NCBI GenBank assembly: GCA_964493245.1
Contig: CAZBNB010000010.1
Location: forward strand, 1-64,000
Source: CAZBNB01 sp964493245
GTDB lineage: Bacteria; Pseudomonadota; Gammaproteobacteria; Legionellales; Legionellaceae
Direction: 5' to 3'
DNA: 64,000 nt
Below the pieces are notes generated by a model, which saw nothing but the letters and a program-made list of their open reading frames with translations, did not search any database and had not been told where the DNA came from. Of the stretch, positions 36,914 through 45,971 are shown piece by piece; position 1 is the first letter of the stretch; each line of letters starts with the position of its first letter. The translations under genes were made by a program, and so were the position numbers.

Positions 36914-36974
36914 AGAAATTTGTTTCAAAAAAATAAATAGCTGCTATTATCTTTCAATCGACGGAACGAAGCAA

Positions 36975-38069
36975 GTGATATTGATTTCGCAAATGGACAA
37001 TTCAGACTATTTTTTAGCACTTAACCGTATACCCGGTATTGGGCCACGTACGGTGATGCGTTTTCTTAATACTTTCCCTGACTTAGGCGATTTATTTCGT
37101 ACCTCTTCGAGCACATTGAGGGCGTTGGGCTTGTCAGCGAGCGTGGCAGACGCGATTGTCGCGTTTGATTTTAATTCGATTACGATTGATAAGCGTTGGC
37201 AAGACCAACCGGATCAAGTCATTCTGACTTGGGAGCATCCTGCGTATCCGCTTTTATTGAAAGAAATACACGGTCCACCGATGGTTCTTTATGCCAAGGG
37301 AGCGACCAGTCTATTAAATACATCCTGCTTAGCAATGGTTGGAACACGTAAACCAACACCGATGGGGAGGGAGGTGGCTTGGCAGTTTGCGGCAGAGCTT
37401 GCTAAAGCTGGGCTGACGATTGTCAGTGGCCTGGCTCTGGGAATCGATGCGGCAGCCCATCAAGGATGCTTATCTCAAACCGGTAAAACCATCGCGGTGC
37501 TGGGTTCAGGAATTGAACGTATATATCCTTATCAACATGTGGCACTTGCCCAGAAAATCGCCGAACAAGGGTTATTGTTGAGTGAGTTCCCGGTCAATTT
37601 TAAAGCAAATGCTGGACATTTCCCCCAAAGAAATCGTATAATAAGTGGTCTATCATTATCCACTTTGGTTGTGGAAGCCGCAGTTAAAAGTGGTTCATTG
37701 ATTACAGCACGGTTTGCTTTAGAACAAAATCGCGATGTTTTTGCGATTCCTGGGTCAATTGACAACCCGCAATCAGGTGGTTGTCATCAGTTATTGCAGG
37801 ACGGGGCAAAACTGATCACATCGTCTCAAGATGTTATTGATGAGCTGGGTTTAGGACAATTTTTTATCCATCAGGGACTATTAAATCGAAACATTGCATG
37901 CGAGAATGATAATCTGATGCAGTATATCGGATCTGCTGCAACCAGTGTAGAGCGAATCATGTCGCGTAGTGGTCTACCAATACAAGATGTCTTGTGTCAA
38001 TTGGCAGATCTGGAATTAAAAGGTATGATTAAGGCTGTCGCGGGCGGCTATATGAGGTATAAACGATGA
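36975..38069 (+). CDS. dprA: DNA-processing protein DprA (Smf)
   Basis: DprA loads RecA on incoming single-stranded DNA during natural transformation. The 364-residue protein has an N-terminal helix-hairpin-helix region (LNRIPGIGPRTVMRFL), the Rossmann DNA-binding core (MVGTRKPTPMGREVA; IVSGLALGIDAAAHQG; FPQRNRIISGLS), and a C-terminal winged-helix segment. The GTG at 36975 has GGAACGA ahead; the ATG at 36993 is an alternative. It is divergent from def and overlaps smg by 4 bases, the usual order. Confidence 0.95.
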   Translation: MILISQMDNSDYFLALNRIPGIGPRTVMRFLNTFPDLGDLFRTSSSTLRALGLSASVADAIVAFDFNSITIDKRWQDQPDQVILTWEHPAYPLLLKEIHGPPMVLYAKGATSLLNTSCLAMVGTRKPTPMGREVAWQFAAELAKAGLTIVSGLALGIDAAAHQGCLSQTGKTIAVLGSGIERIYPYQHVALAQKIAEQGLLLSEFPVNFKANAGHFPQRNRIISGLSLSTLVVEAAVKSGSLITARFALEQNRDVFAIPGSIDNPQSGGCHQLLQDGAKLITSSQDVIDELGLGQFFIHQGLLNRNIACENDNLMQYIGSAATSVERIMSRSGLPIQDVLCQLADLELKGMIKAVAGGYMRYKR

Positions 38070-38506
38070 AAGATAGCTTGTTTGAGTTTCTATTGAGTTT
38101 ATTTGAGAAAACCATTACTCAATTAAAAGAAAAAGCCGGTACGAATCAGCTGGCAGATCAAGTCCTTCCTATCGACCAGCCGAGCGAACGAAAAGTAGGC
38201 GTTGAAGTCCAAATTTTGAAGTCAGTGAGTGCGCATTCGACACGTGTTTTTACTCAAGATGAGCAATTAAAGCTAACCAAAGCAAGTTATCAATTTTTAA
38301 TGCGTGTTAGTTCGTTGGGTATTATCGACCGCCAGGCATTAGAGTTAGTCATTAACCGTTTACTTTTTTCTGATTCGCGTTTTGTTTCTTTACAAGAAAC
38401 AAAGTGGACGATTCGTAACACCTTAGCGCAAAATCTTGATCCCGAACAACTTGCATTTCTGGAGCTGGTCCTTTATTTTAAAGAAGACGGGCTTTCGTTA
38501 CATTAA
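38066..38506 (+). CDS. smg: Smg family protein (DUF494)
   Basis: This 146-residue protein of the Smg family has unknown biochemical function and is usually encoded next to dprA and topA in gammaproteobacteria, as here. It starts MKDSLFEFLLSLFEK and ends with the family-like LAFLELVLYFKEDGLSLH. Its ATG overlaps the dprA stop, so the two are translationally coupled. Confidence 0.92.
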   Translation: MKDSLFEFLLSLFEKTITQLKEKAGTNQLADQVLPIDQPSERKVGVEVQILKSVSAHSTRVFTQDEQLKLTKASYQFLMRVSSLGIIDRQALELVINRLLFSDSRFVSLQETKWTIRNTLAQNLDPEQLAFLELVLYFKEDGLSLH

Positions 38507-38675
38507 TGTACATAAGAGATTGTTGCTGGATGGTGTTTCTCTAAAAGTACCATTTCGTTTATCCTCTGAAAATTTCAAATAAACCGGATTAGAGGTTGTT
38601 TGGCATTACATCTTTCAATGTAACGTCGTGTTGCGGTTATCAATTTCCTGTGATTTTTAATGAAAGGCTATTAAC

Positions 38676-40952
38676 ATGAGTAAGTTTGTGGTTGTTGTAG
38701 AATCTCCTGCTAAATGCAAAACCATTCAAAAATATTTAGGTAATGATTATCAGGTTCTTGCTTCTTATGGGCATGTGCGTGACTTGCCGGCCAAGAAAGG
38801 CTCGGTATTGCCTGATCAAGAATTTGCTATGACATATAAGCCTATTGAAAAAAATGCGCGACACATTGATGCTATTGCCAAGGCGATGAAAAACGCCGAT
38901 GGTTTACTGCTCGCAACTGACCCTGATAGAGAGGGTGAGGCCATTTCTTGGCATGTTTATGAATTAATGAACACGCGACAGCTACTAAAAGACAAAACCA
39001 TACAACGTATTTATTTTAATGAAATTACCAAGTCAGCTATCCAAGAAGCGATTCGCCATCCACGTGATATTTCCATGGATCTGGTTAATGCGCAGCAGGC
39101 GCGTCGCGCTTTAGATTATTTAGTTGGATTTAATCTATCCCCTTTATTGTGGAAAAAAATACGTCGTGGTTTGTCTGCAGGCCGGGTACAAAGTCCAGCA
39201 TTGCGTTTAATTGCCGAAAGAGAAGAAGAAATTGAGCGTTTTGTGCCGCAAGAGTATTGGCAAATTATCGCGCAGTGCCAGCAAGAGAAATCACCTTTTG
39301 ATGCGCGATTAGTCCTGTATGCCGGTGAAAAATTACAACAATTTAGTATTCAAGCAGATAAACATGCACATACGGTACGTGATGAGCTATTAAAGCAAGC
39401 ACAAGGCCGTTTGGTTGTGCATGCGATTGAGAAAAAACAACGTAAACGTAATCCAGCGGCTCCTTTTATTACGTCTACATTACAACAAGAGGCCGCCCGA
39501 AAACTCGGTTTTACAACACGAAAAACCATGATGATTGCACAGCAATTATATGAAGGGATTGATATTGGTTCGGGCACCATGGGTTTGATTACGTACATGC
39601 GTACGGATTCGGTGAACTTGTCTGCAGAAGCGTTACAAGAAATCAGAACACATATTGTAGAGCGTTACGGCGAGGCATTTTGCCCCAAAGCAGCACGGGT
39701 CTTTAAAACCAAATCCAAAAATGCGCAAGAGGCGCATGAAGCGATTCGCCCTACCTCGATAAAGCGTACACCAGATATGTTGAAGTCTGCTTTGAGTGCG
39801 GATCAATTAAAGCTTTATAGCTTAATATGGAAGCGCACCCTTGCAAGTCAAATGACAGAAGCGGTTTTAGACACCGTTGCGGTTGATTTGCTCTGTGGTC
39901 AAGCGATTAACTTATTCCGTGTCAATGGTTCTACGGTGACATTTCCTGGGTTCTTGAGTGTGTATGAAGAAGGGCAGGATGACACCAAAGAGGATCAAGA
40001 AACGACCTTACCGCCATTTGTTGTCGGTGATGTTGTTGATTTAAAAGATATTTTAGCCAATCAACATTTCACTGAGCCACCACCTCGATATTCAGAGGCA
40101 TCTTTGGTTAAAGCCCTGGAAGAGTATGATATTGGTCGCCCCTCCACTTATGCGTCTATTATTCATACATTGCAACAACGCGAATATGTGATTGTTGATA
40201 AAAAACGCTTTTATCCTACGGATGTAGGGCGCATTGTCAGCCGATTTTTAACAGAATATTTTACGCAATATGTGGATTATGAGTTTACGGCACAATTAGA
40301 AGATACTTTAGATGCGGTTGCACGCGGTGAACGCGCGTGGATTCCTGTTTTAACTGATTTCTGGCAACCTTTTGCGCACCAGGTGCAAAGTATTGATGAA
40401 CAAGTGCAACGTAAGGATGTCACCACAGAGACGTTAGACCAAAGCTGCCCCAAATGTGGTCAGCCTTTATCCATTCGATTAGGGAAACGAGGGCGATTTA
40501 TTGGTTGCACGGCTTATCCCGAATGTGATTATACGCAAAACTTAGAAGCCCAGGCTGGTGTCGAATCTGAGCCGGAAGTAGTCGAAGGGCGGATGTGTCC
40601 TGATTGTGAGAAACCATTGCATATTAAAGTGGGTCGATACGGTCGTTTTATTGGTTGTAGCGGCTATCCTGATTGTAAACACATTGAACCGATTGAGAAA
40701 CCCATGGATACCGGTGTTCAATGTCCTAAATGTCAGCAAGCAACCATGTTAAGTCGTAAATCTCGACGCGGTAAAGTCTTTTACTCCTGTGCCGCTTATC
40801 CAACTTGCAAGTATGCAATTTGGAATGAGCCTATCAACCAAGCTTGCCCGCAATGCGCTTGGCCAATCTTGATGGTTAAAGAGACTAAGCGTTTCGGTAA
40901 GACGAAACTCTGTCCACATGAGGGATGTGGGTATTCTGAAAAAGAAGCATGA
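38676..40952 (+). CDS. topA: DNA topoisomerase I
   Basis: TopA relaxes negative supercoils. The 758-residue protein has the Toprim domain (VVVVESPAKCKTIQKYLG; DPDREGEAISWH), the active-site tyrosine in GLITYMRTDSVNLS and the motif EYDIGRPSTYASIIHTLQ. Four C-terminal Cys4 zinc ribbons follow (CPKCGQP; CPDCEKP; CPKCQQA; CPQCAWP). It is about 100 residues shorter than E. coli TopA, mainly at the C-terminus. A 169-base gap separates it from smg, and it overlaps the next gene by 4 bases. Confidence 0.96.
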   Translation: MSKFVVVVESPAKCKTIQKYLGNDYQVLASYGHVRDLPAKKGSVLPDQEFAMTYKPIEKNARHIDAIAKAMKNADGLLLATDPDREGEAISWHVYELMNTRQLLKDKTIQRIYFNEITKSAIQEAIRHPRDISMDLVNAQQARRALDYLVGFNLSPLLWKKIRRGLSAGRVQSPALRLIAEREEEIERFVPQEYWQIIAQCQQEKSPFDARLVLYAGEKLQQFSIQADKHAHTVRDELLKQAQGRLVVHAIEKKQRKRNPAAPFITSTLQQEAARKLGFTTRKTMMIAQQLYEGIDIGSGTMGLITYMRTDSVNLSAEALQEIRTHIVERYGEAFCPKAARVFKTKSKNAQEAHEAIRPTSIKRTPDMLKSALSADQLKLYSLIWKRTLASQMTEAVLDTVAVDLLCGQAINLFRVNGSTVTFPGFLSVYEEGQDDTKEDQETTLPPFVVGDVVDLKDILANQHFTEPPPRYSEASLVKALEEYDIGRPSTYASIIHTLQQREYVIVDKKRFYPTDVGRIVSRFLTEYFTQYVDYEFTAQLEDTLDAVARGERAWIPVLTDFWQPFAHQVQSIDEQVQRKDVTTETLDQSCPKCGQPLSIRLGKRGRFIGCTAYPECDYTQNLEAQAGVESEPEVVEGRMCPDCEKPLHIKVGRYGRFIGCSGYPDCKHIEPIEKPMDTGVQCPKCQQATMLSRKSRRGKVFYSCAAYPTCKYAIWNEPINQACPQCAWPILMVKETKRFGKTKLCPHEGCGYSEKEA

Positions 40953-42394
40953 CAACATTGATCACGGCTGCTGCGTTTATCGATTCATCTCGATCAAGCA
41001 GCACATTACGTCGATTGATTTTTGGGTACTTTGTTCTGTTATGCTGTCTGACGCCGTTTAATTTACTGGCCTTTGACACATACTACTACTGGGATTGGAG
41101 CCGTCACTTAGATTTATCCTATTATGATGGCCCGCCACTGATCGCTTACCTGATTCGTTTGGTGACTTTTTTTAGTGGTCATACCGTTTGGGGGTTGGCC
41201 TGTTTCTCTGTGTTGTCGACCGCCTTGACCACTAGGATGCTTTATAAGACAGCCGCATTGTTTTTAAACGAAAAAACATCTTATTGGGTGATTTTGTTAT
41301 GGCTGAGCTCGCCCTTGGTCACACAAGATCTGTTGATTCAAGTGACTTACGATACACCCATGACCTTCTTTTGGGTTTCTAGCCTTTATATTGCCATGCG
41401 ATTTATGCAAACGCATCGGCCACTGGTATTATATGGCTTGGCAGTCAGTTTGGGGTTTTTATTATTATCAAAATATACCGGTATCGTTTTGATTTTAGGC
41501 TTATGTTTATTTGTTTTGTTTACGCCTTATATTCGGTTACTAAAAAATCCTCATTTTTATGGCGCTCTTTTCTTCACAAGCATCCTCTTTTCACCGGTTA
41601 TTGTATGGAATATCCAGCATCACTGGATTTCGTTTGATTATCAAATGCATGCACATCAAGCGTTAAATGTACAACAGGGGGGCGCATTGTGGTTACAAAC
41701 CTGTTTGACAAAAATTTTACCGGCTTTGAATGTGACGCTCTTGGTGCCCTTTTTTATTTTATTGGCTAAAAAACAACATAAACCTGTTCCTGATTCGATT
41801 CGTTTTTTAGTGATCGTTTCCCTGACGTTTTTAGGTGTTTATATGCTGCTTGCTTGGCAAACAAATGTAAGAACCAATTGGTTAACACAATATTGGTTAA
41901 TGGCTGCATTGTTGAGTGGCTGGTTATTAGAAAATACCGCTGTTTTTTATCCAGGGTTTAAATGGAAAAAGGCTTTATGCATTTATACTGGGATGAATGG
42001 ACTCGTCAGCTTTTTCATTTTATTAAATGCCTGTTTGCATTTCATTCCTTCGAAAAATTATACGGACTATCAATTAATTCAGCAGTTTAATCTGGATTAT
42101 CCCGCGCAACCGCAGGTTGTTTTAGCGTCTGGGTGGTTGGATGCGCGGGTATTATTTTTTTTGAAAAACAAGCCATTTATCCATACATTGAACTGCGGCC
42201 AGGCGCAAAATGCGTATCAACTTTGGTCTTCGCCAGATCAAATCGATGGTGACATCCTGGCTGTGAATCTCTATGACAATCGCTCGTGTCTGTTACAGCA
42301 CTTTGCGCATTGTGAGCCTGTGCCCACTACACCTATTGCTGGGCGATCTTTGTTTGTTTATCGTTGCCAAAATCAAATAAGCGGACCTCATTAA
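40949..42394 (+). CDS. ArnT/PMT-like membrane glycosyltransferase (GT-C fold)
   Basis: This 481-residue membrane protein has about 10-11 spans. The first periplasmic loop carries the acidic motif DTYYYWDWSRHLDLSYYDGP, typical of the PMT_2/GT83 families that move sugars from polyprenyl-phosphate carriers to lipid A, glycans or proteins. A C-terminal periplasmic domain of about 100 residues follows. The real acceptor is not predictable. The ATG overlaps the topA stop, so it is co-translated. Its last codons lie inside the long inverted repeat at 42386. Confidence 0.82.
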   Translation: MTTLITAAAFIDSSRSSSTLRRLIFGYFVLLCCLTPFNLLAFDTYYYWDWSRHLDLSYYDGPPLIAYLIRLVTFFSGHTVWGLACFSVLSTALTTRMLYKTAALFLNEKTSYWVILLWLSSPLVTQDLLIQVTYDTPMTFFWVSSLYIAMRFMQTHRPLVLYGLAVSLGFLLLSKYTGIVLILGLCLFVLFTPYIRLLKNPHFYGALFFTSILFSPVIVWNIQHHWISFDYQMHAHQALNVQQGGALWLQTCLTKILPALNVTLLVPFFILLAKKQHKPVPDSIRFLVIVSLTFLGVYMLLAWQTNVRTNWLTQYWLMAALLSGWLLENTAVFYPGFKWKKALCIYTGMNGLVSFFILLNACLHFIPSKNYTDYQLIQQFNLDYPAQPQVVLASGWLDARVLFFLKNKPFIHTLNCGQAQNAYQLWSSPDQIDGDILAVNLYDNRSCLLQHFAHCEPVPTTPIAGRSLFVYRCQNQISGPH

Positions 42395-42506
42395 GTAACT
42401 ATAACTTTCTTCGCTCACCTGTGCTTTGTCTTTCAATTTTCTGATTGAGCAAAATTGAAAGACAAAGCACAGGTGAGATGAAGAAAGTTATAGTTACTTA
42501 ATGAGG
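42386..42506. repeat. Near-perfect 55-bp-arm inverted repeat (hairpin)
   Basis: Left arm 42386-42440 (starting CCTCATTAAGTAACTATAAC) and right arm 42451-42506 are reverse complements apart from a two-base difference (CG against CAT near the middle). They surround a 10-base loop, CTGATTGAGC. The left arm covers the last two sense codons and the stop of the preceding glycosyltransferase. No T-tract follows, so it is not a standard terminator; it could form a cruciform or a long RNA duplex. Confidence 0.9.
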
Positions 42507-42536
42507 CCTACTTATCAACTAAAAATCAGAGATAAA

Positions 42537-42701
42537 TTAAGTGGCTTTGGTGACATCGACTGTGCCATATTGCTCACAAGGGGCGAGCGTGTAGACCTGT
42601 GGAGAAACCACCACATCTTGAGGCTCAATGATAGGCGTGCCTTCTGTGTAAATACAGGCAGATAACATCAAGAAAAGGGGAAACACGATAAGCCACTTCA
42701 T
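42537..42701 (-). CDS. Small lipoprotein
   Basis: This 54-residue protein is encoded on the minus strand. It has a lipoprotein signal peptide: MKWLIVFPLFLMLSAC, lipobox LSAC with the lipidated cysteine at position 16. The mature peptide is about 39 residues, hydrophilic, with one further cysteine (APCEQYG). GAGGT lies 6 bases before the ATG at 42701. It resembles the small entericidin-like or YgdI-type lipoproteins only in size; I cannot assign a family. It is downstream of the L,D-transpeptidase on the same strand, 208 bases away. Confidence 0.75.
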   Translation of the reverse strand: MKWLIVFPLFLMLSACIYTEGTPIIEPQDVVVSPQVYTLAPCEQYGTVDVTKAT

Positions 42702-42909
42702 GGAATAACCTCATCACAATTTTTTCGAGTCTGCGAGCCCTGCAATCCAACCGTTCAAAACCGAGTACAACGTTGTATCTGTATTTTGAATGATTACGGG
42801 TATAGGAAAACAGTACATTAACAGAAGTAAAACATGTTTCGATGAATTCTTCAACGGTTCCTAAATAATCACTCAGATGTCAGGCTTGGCCAGGATTGAA
42901 GCTTGCCAA

Positions 42910-43398
42910 CTAAATAATTAAAATTTTAGTACCAGCGTTGGTTTTTACCCAATTAGCCACGTACTCAATATAATCGTTTTTGCCAACAGCAACACATCCA
43001 CGCGTTGCACTCGGTAAATGATTGAGCCAGCTCAAGCTATTCGATGATTGTGTCGGCCCATGAATGCCGACATCTCTGCCAGTATATCCGGCAGCTAATT
43101 GCCTTGAGGTTGGATAGAGAATAGGAATAAAAACTTTAAATTGAGCAGATTTCCTTGGATAAGCCAGTCCATATAATCCGATAGGTGTTTTATTATCGCC
43201 AGCGTGCTTTTTACCAATACCGTTGTATCCTAAGGCCACCTTAAATGTTTTAACCACCATACCATGTTTACAAATATTCAAAGTGTGCTGTGAGGTGTGC
43301 ACATTAATTCCGTTTGATAAAGGGCAAGTCGCAGTACCTGCAAATACAACACTAGGTAAGAACACAGAAATAAAAAATATAAATGCTTTTATTTTCAT
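42910..43398 (-). CDS. L,D-transpeptidase catalytic (YkuD) domain protein
   Basis: This 162-residue exported protein has a signal peptide (cleavage after VFA, about residue 20) and a YkuD-type domain. The conserved histidine is in VGIHGPT (His113) and the catalytic cysteine in ATRGCVAVG (Cys135). Such enzymes form 3-3 cross-links in peptidoglycan or attach lipoproteins. The motif reads TRGC in place of the commoner SHGC, as in YafK-type members. The gene is alone on the minus strand and convergent to the glycosyltransferase. Confidence 0.87.
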   Translation of the reverse strand: MKIKAFIFFISVFLPSVVFAGTATCPLSNGINVHTSQHTLNICKHGMVVKTFKVALGYNGIGKKHAGDNKTPIGLYGLAYPRKSAQFKVFIPILYPTSRQLAAGYTGRDVGIHGPTQSSNSLSWLNHLPSATRGCVAVGKNDYIEYVANWVKTNAGTKILII

Positions 43399-43527
43399 TT
43401 TTATATATAAATAAAGAATTAAATGGGCAATAAATATACCACAATATTGTCTTTATTCATAGGTGAGTGCACATTAGCTTGGTTTTTGACCGTGACACCA
43501 AGTGCCAACAGGCCTCAAGGTATCACA

Positions 43528-43635
43528 TATACTCAATAAACTTTAAAATGCTATTTTTGGTCTATTACTTTTTGCGCCTGCGGACTCAACAATCGAATCG
43601 CTTCAAACTGAGTATTTTCAAGTTTATTAGGTATA
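43528..43635. repeat. Inverted pair of the 24-bp dispersed repeat
   Basis: The reverse complement of 43528-43551 reads GCATTTTAAAGTTTATTGAG plus TATA; 43612-43635 reads GTATTTTCAAGTTTATTAGG plus TATA. They match each other at 20 of 24 positions. The first matches 2739-2762 at 22 of 24. Confidence 0.6.
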
Positions 43636-43654
43636 AATATATTTTTAAACTCAA

Positions 43655-43683
43655 TTGCGATTATATTCATATTGTAATATAAT
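43655..43683 (+). promoter_or_regulatory. Sigma-70 promoter of the Sdb-like gene
   Basis: TTGCGA (43655-43660), a 17-base spacer and a perfect TATAAT (43678-43683). Transcription would start near 43690, giving a leader of about 30 bases with the ribosome site GGGTGGA before the ATG at 43721. Confidence 0.65.
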
Positions 43684-43720
43684 TGAACAATTAAAGCGCA
43701 GTCAACGGGTGGAATAAGCG

Positions 43721-44827
43721 ATGGAATATCAAGCCCCTAACCCGTACGATGTACAAGATTCCATTTCCCCGTCATATTTTTTATCTATCCCCCCATTGGA
43801 ACTTATTACACAAGCTATCGGTCGATTAGTCATACCGGCACAGTCACGTCTATTACAAGATATTAGTCCGCGTCGCAGATTACAGCTCGCTGATCAACAT
43901 GAGTTGCAGATTGATATTGGACTACGTGTATTTACACATGATGAGGCAGTTCTTGATACGGTAGAAATGACGCCTATTTCTCAACGCACCATTGCGATGA
44001 CAGATAGGCGTTTCATCATCAAATTCAATGGAAATGGTGAACAATATCTAGATCGCATTGAACAATATGCGCTTGATGCAGATACACTACAAATGACGGT
44101 TATTGGTTTTGATTGCCGAGGGGTTGGCAAGAGCAAAAAAATACCGAATGTTTTCCAAGATTTAGTGACAGATGGAATCGCGCAAGTACAAAGATTATTG
44201 GATAACGGCGCAAATCCTAAACACATCCTTTTAGATGGCTACTCTTTAGGTGGTGCTGTAGCAACCATGGTTGCCCAACATTTTCACAAAAAAGGACTTC
44301 CTGTCTATTTGTGGAATGATCGCTCATTTGCTACCGTTGGAAAAGCAGCTACTGGACTTTTTTCTCCTAAAGAGCTGCCCGCGGTTTTTGCAAATCCGAT
44401 TGAATTCTCTATTGGACTAGCCATTTCGAATGTGATGCAATTTAATGGCTGGGATGAAAACATTGCTGCAGCTTATAGCTCTATTCCAGAGCATTATAAA
44501 GGTTATATGGTTATTGCAAAAAAATCTGAGAAACTTGAAAAGCCTGCAGAGCGTCAATCAGATGGTGATGGTATGATATCGCATCAAGCTTCTCTACATA
44601 AAGCGATTAAAGCAGAGGAAATAGAACGCAAAAATCGAACAATGTATAAGGTTCTGGCGCGTAATACGTTTTTGAACAAAGGCGGACATAATTACTTGAG
44701 GCGGGAATTAATTTCTAAAGATAAACCAGAAAAATCAGGGCAAGATCTATTCGAGAGTTTCGCCAGTAGATTGAATATACCTGATACGCCGGATACGCAG
44801 GAAGAACCCAAGCGTATGCACATTTAG
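43721..44827 (+). CDS. SidB/Sdb-like alpha/beta hydrolase, putative Dot/Icm effector
   Basis: This 368-residue protein has an alpha/beta-hydrolase core. The nucleophile elbow is GYSLGGA (Ser175), the acid is in QSDGDGMIS (Asp281 or 283), and the histidine is in KGGHNYL (His323). The oxyanion region is MTVIGFDCRGVGKSK, and the stretch DLVTDGIAQVQRLLDNGANP strongly recalls the lipase-like SidB/SdbA-C proteins of Legionella. Those are established Dot/Icm substrates. There is no signal peptide, and the tail is polar and acidic, ending PKRMHI. The family assignment is from memory of the motif pattern. The gene has its own promoter and sits between repeats and mutM. Confidence 0.75.
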   Translation: MEYQAPNPYDVQDSISPSYFLSIPPLELITQAIGRLVIPAQSRLLQDISPRRRLQLADQHELQIDIGLRVFTHDEAVLDTVEMTPISQRTIAMTDRRFIIKFNGNGEQYLDRIEQYALDADTLQMTVIGFDCRGVGKSKKIPNVFQDLVTDGIAQVQRLLDNGANPKHILLDGYSLGGAVATMVAQHFHKKGLPVYLWNDRSFATVGKAATGLFSPKELPAVFANPIEFSIGLAISNVMQFNGWDENIAAAYSSIPEHYKGYMVIAKKSEKLEKPAERQSDGDGMISHQASLHKAIKAEEIERKNRTMYKVLARNTFLNKGGHNYLRRELISKDKPEKSGQDLFESFASRLNIPDTPDTQEEPKRMHI

Positions 44828-44870
44828 TTTTATAAGAGAAAAATGATGTTCATTAATCCTTGGCAAGCAA

Positions 44871-45686
44871 ATGCCCGAATTACCTGAAGTTGAAACAACC
44901 CTCCGTGGTTTAAGACCCTATATTGATCGCCAAAGCATTGTGAATGTGGTGGCTCGGCGTCGTCAATTACGTTGGCCTATTCCGGATGATTTTGAAAAGC
45001 GATTACTGAATCAAACCATTGAAAGCTTATCTCGTCGCGGTAAATATCTGTTGCTTCAGTTGCAGCAAGAAACGCTGATGATACATTTAGGTATGTCTGG
45101 GCGCTTGTGTTTGATGACGGAAGCATCGCTAATCGGGCCCCATGATCACATCGATATCGCTTTTTCCAATCATCAGATTTTACGTTATACCGATCCCAGA
45201 CGCTTTGGAGCCATGTTGTTAACGGCTTGTCCTAACGAACATCCCCTGTTAAAAAGCTTAGGTGTTGAGCCCCTTTCAACGGATTTAACCACAGATTATT
45301 TGCTCAATTGTACTAAAAATCGCCGTATGGCTATCAAATCTTTACTGATGAATAGCCATTTTATTGTTGGCATTGGTAACATTTATGCGGCAGAAATATT
45401 ATTTCTTGCTGGGATTCACCCGATGATGCCCGCACATGCACTCATACCCATCCAAGCCGCGCGTTTGATTGAATATATTCAGCAAGTGCTTGCCAAAGCA
45501 ATTGCACAAGGTGGAACGACACTGAAAGATTTTGTAAACAGTGAGGGTAAACCTGGTTATTTTTCACAACAATTAAATGTTTATGGGCGCGCTGGCCAAG
45601 CTTGTTACCAATGTGGACAATCGTTACAACAGATCACTTTGGGGCAGCGTAGTACGGTGTTTTGTCACCATTGTCAGATTTTTTAG
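44871..45686 (+). CDS. mutM: Formamidopyrimidine-DNA glycosylase
   Basis: MutM (Fpg) excises 8-oxoguanine and nicks the strand by beta,delta-elimination. The 271-residue protein begins MPELPEVETTLRGL, with the catalytic Pro2 and Glu3. It shows GRRGKYLL-like SRRGKYLLLQL, HLGMSGRL, and the C-terminal zinc finger CYQCGQ...FCHHCQ. The ATG is fixed by the need for Pro2. It lies among accessory genes, separated from the upstream gene by 43 bases. Confidence 0.97.
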   Translation: MPELPEVETTLRGLRPYIDRQSIVNVVARRRQLRWPIPDDFEKRLLNQTIESLSRRGKYLLLQLQQETLMIHLGMSGRLCLMTEASLIGPHDHIDIAFSNHQILRYTDPRRFGAMLLTACPNEHPLLKSLGVEPLSTDLTTDYLLNCTKNRRMAIKSLLMNSHFIVGIGNIYAAEILFLAGIHPMMPAHALIPIQAARLIEYIQQVLAKAIAQGGTTLKDFVNSEGKPGYFSQQLNVYGRAGQACYQCGQSLQQITLGQRSTVFCHHCQIF

Positions 45687-45971
45687 TCACTCGTATGATG
45701 ACGATATGTGAAACCGAAAAGGAGGAGATGAGCAGTCAGTGTTCACGCCTATTCACCGAACGGCTGTATCTGGCGCATCTCGGGTGAAAAATCTGTCTCA
45801 CAATGCTCACATACCGACGTATGCCGCACTGGCTCAACAAATTGTTCGCTCTCAACCCGCACTCAAATCCAAGCGTTCACCAAGAAGCAAGCCCTCCGCT
45901 TGAGCGTTTACGATGAAAGTGGTCGAGGCTGTGCTATATGATATTCAACGGAGAAAGTAATCTAGAAATGC
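45687..45971. repeat. Intergenic region with degenerate dispersed repeat
   Basis: This convergent gap of 285 bases holds no supported gene. At 45740-45762 is an inverted, diverged copy (3 mismatches in 23) of the 25-bp repeat flanking tRNA-Leu. The following ~170 bases (GCATCTCGGGTGAAAAATCT onward, with TGTCTCACAATGCTCACATA) have the look of a decayed palindromic intergenic repeat. A good GGAGGAG stretch at 45719-45726 is followed by no credible reading frame. Confidence 0.5.

Larger units (their letters stand above)
43399..43720. other. Intergenic region with inverted 24-bp repeats
   Basis: This stretch of 322 bases has no gene that I can support. It separates the divergent L,D-transpeptidase and Sdb-like genes. 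It contains an inverted pair of the 24-bp repeat, 43528-43551 (minus orientation) and 43612-43635 (plus), related to 2739-2762. A good promoter follows at 43655. Confidence 0.6.

Noticed and set aside
42386..42506. The long hairpin as an ordinary rho-independent terminator
   Set aside because: The arms are far too long, partly coding, and there is no T-run on either strand after the stem.
45719..45971. Possible small gene after the GGAGGAG stretch downstream of mutM
   Set aside because: All frames after it are short or interrupted, and the sequence overlaps a diverged copy of a dispersed repeat.
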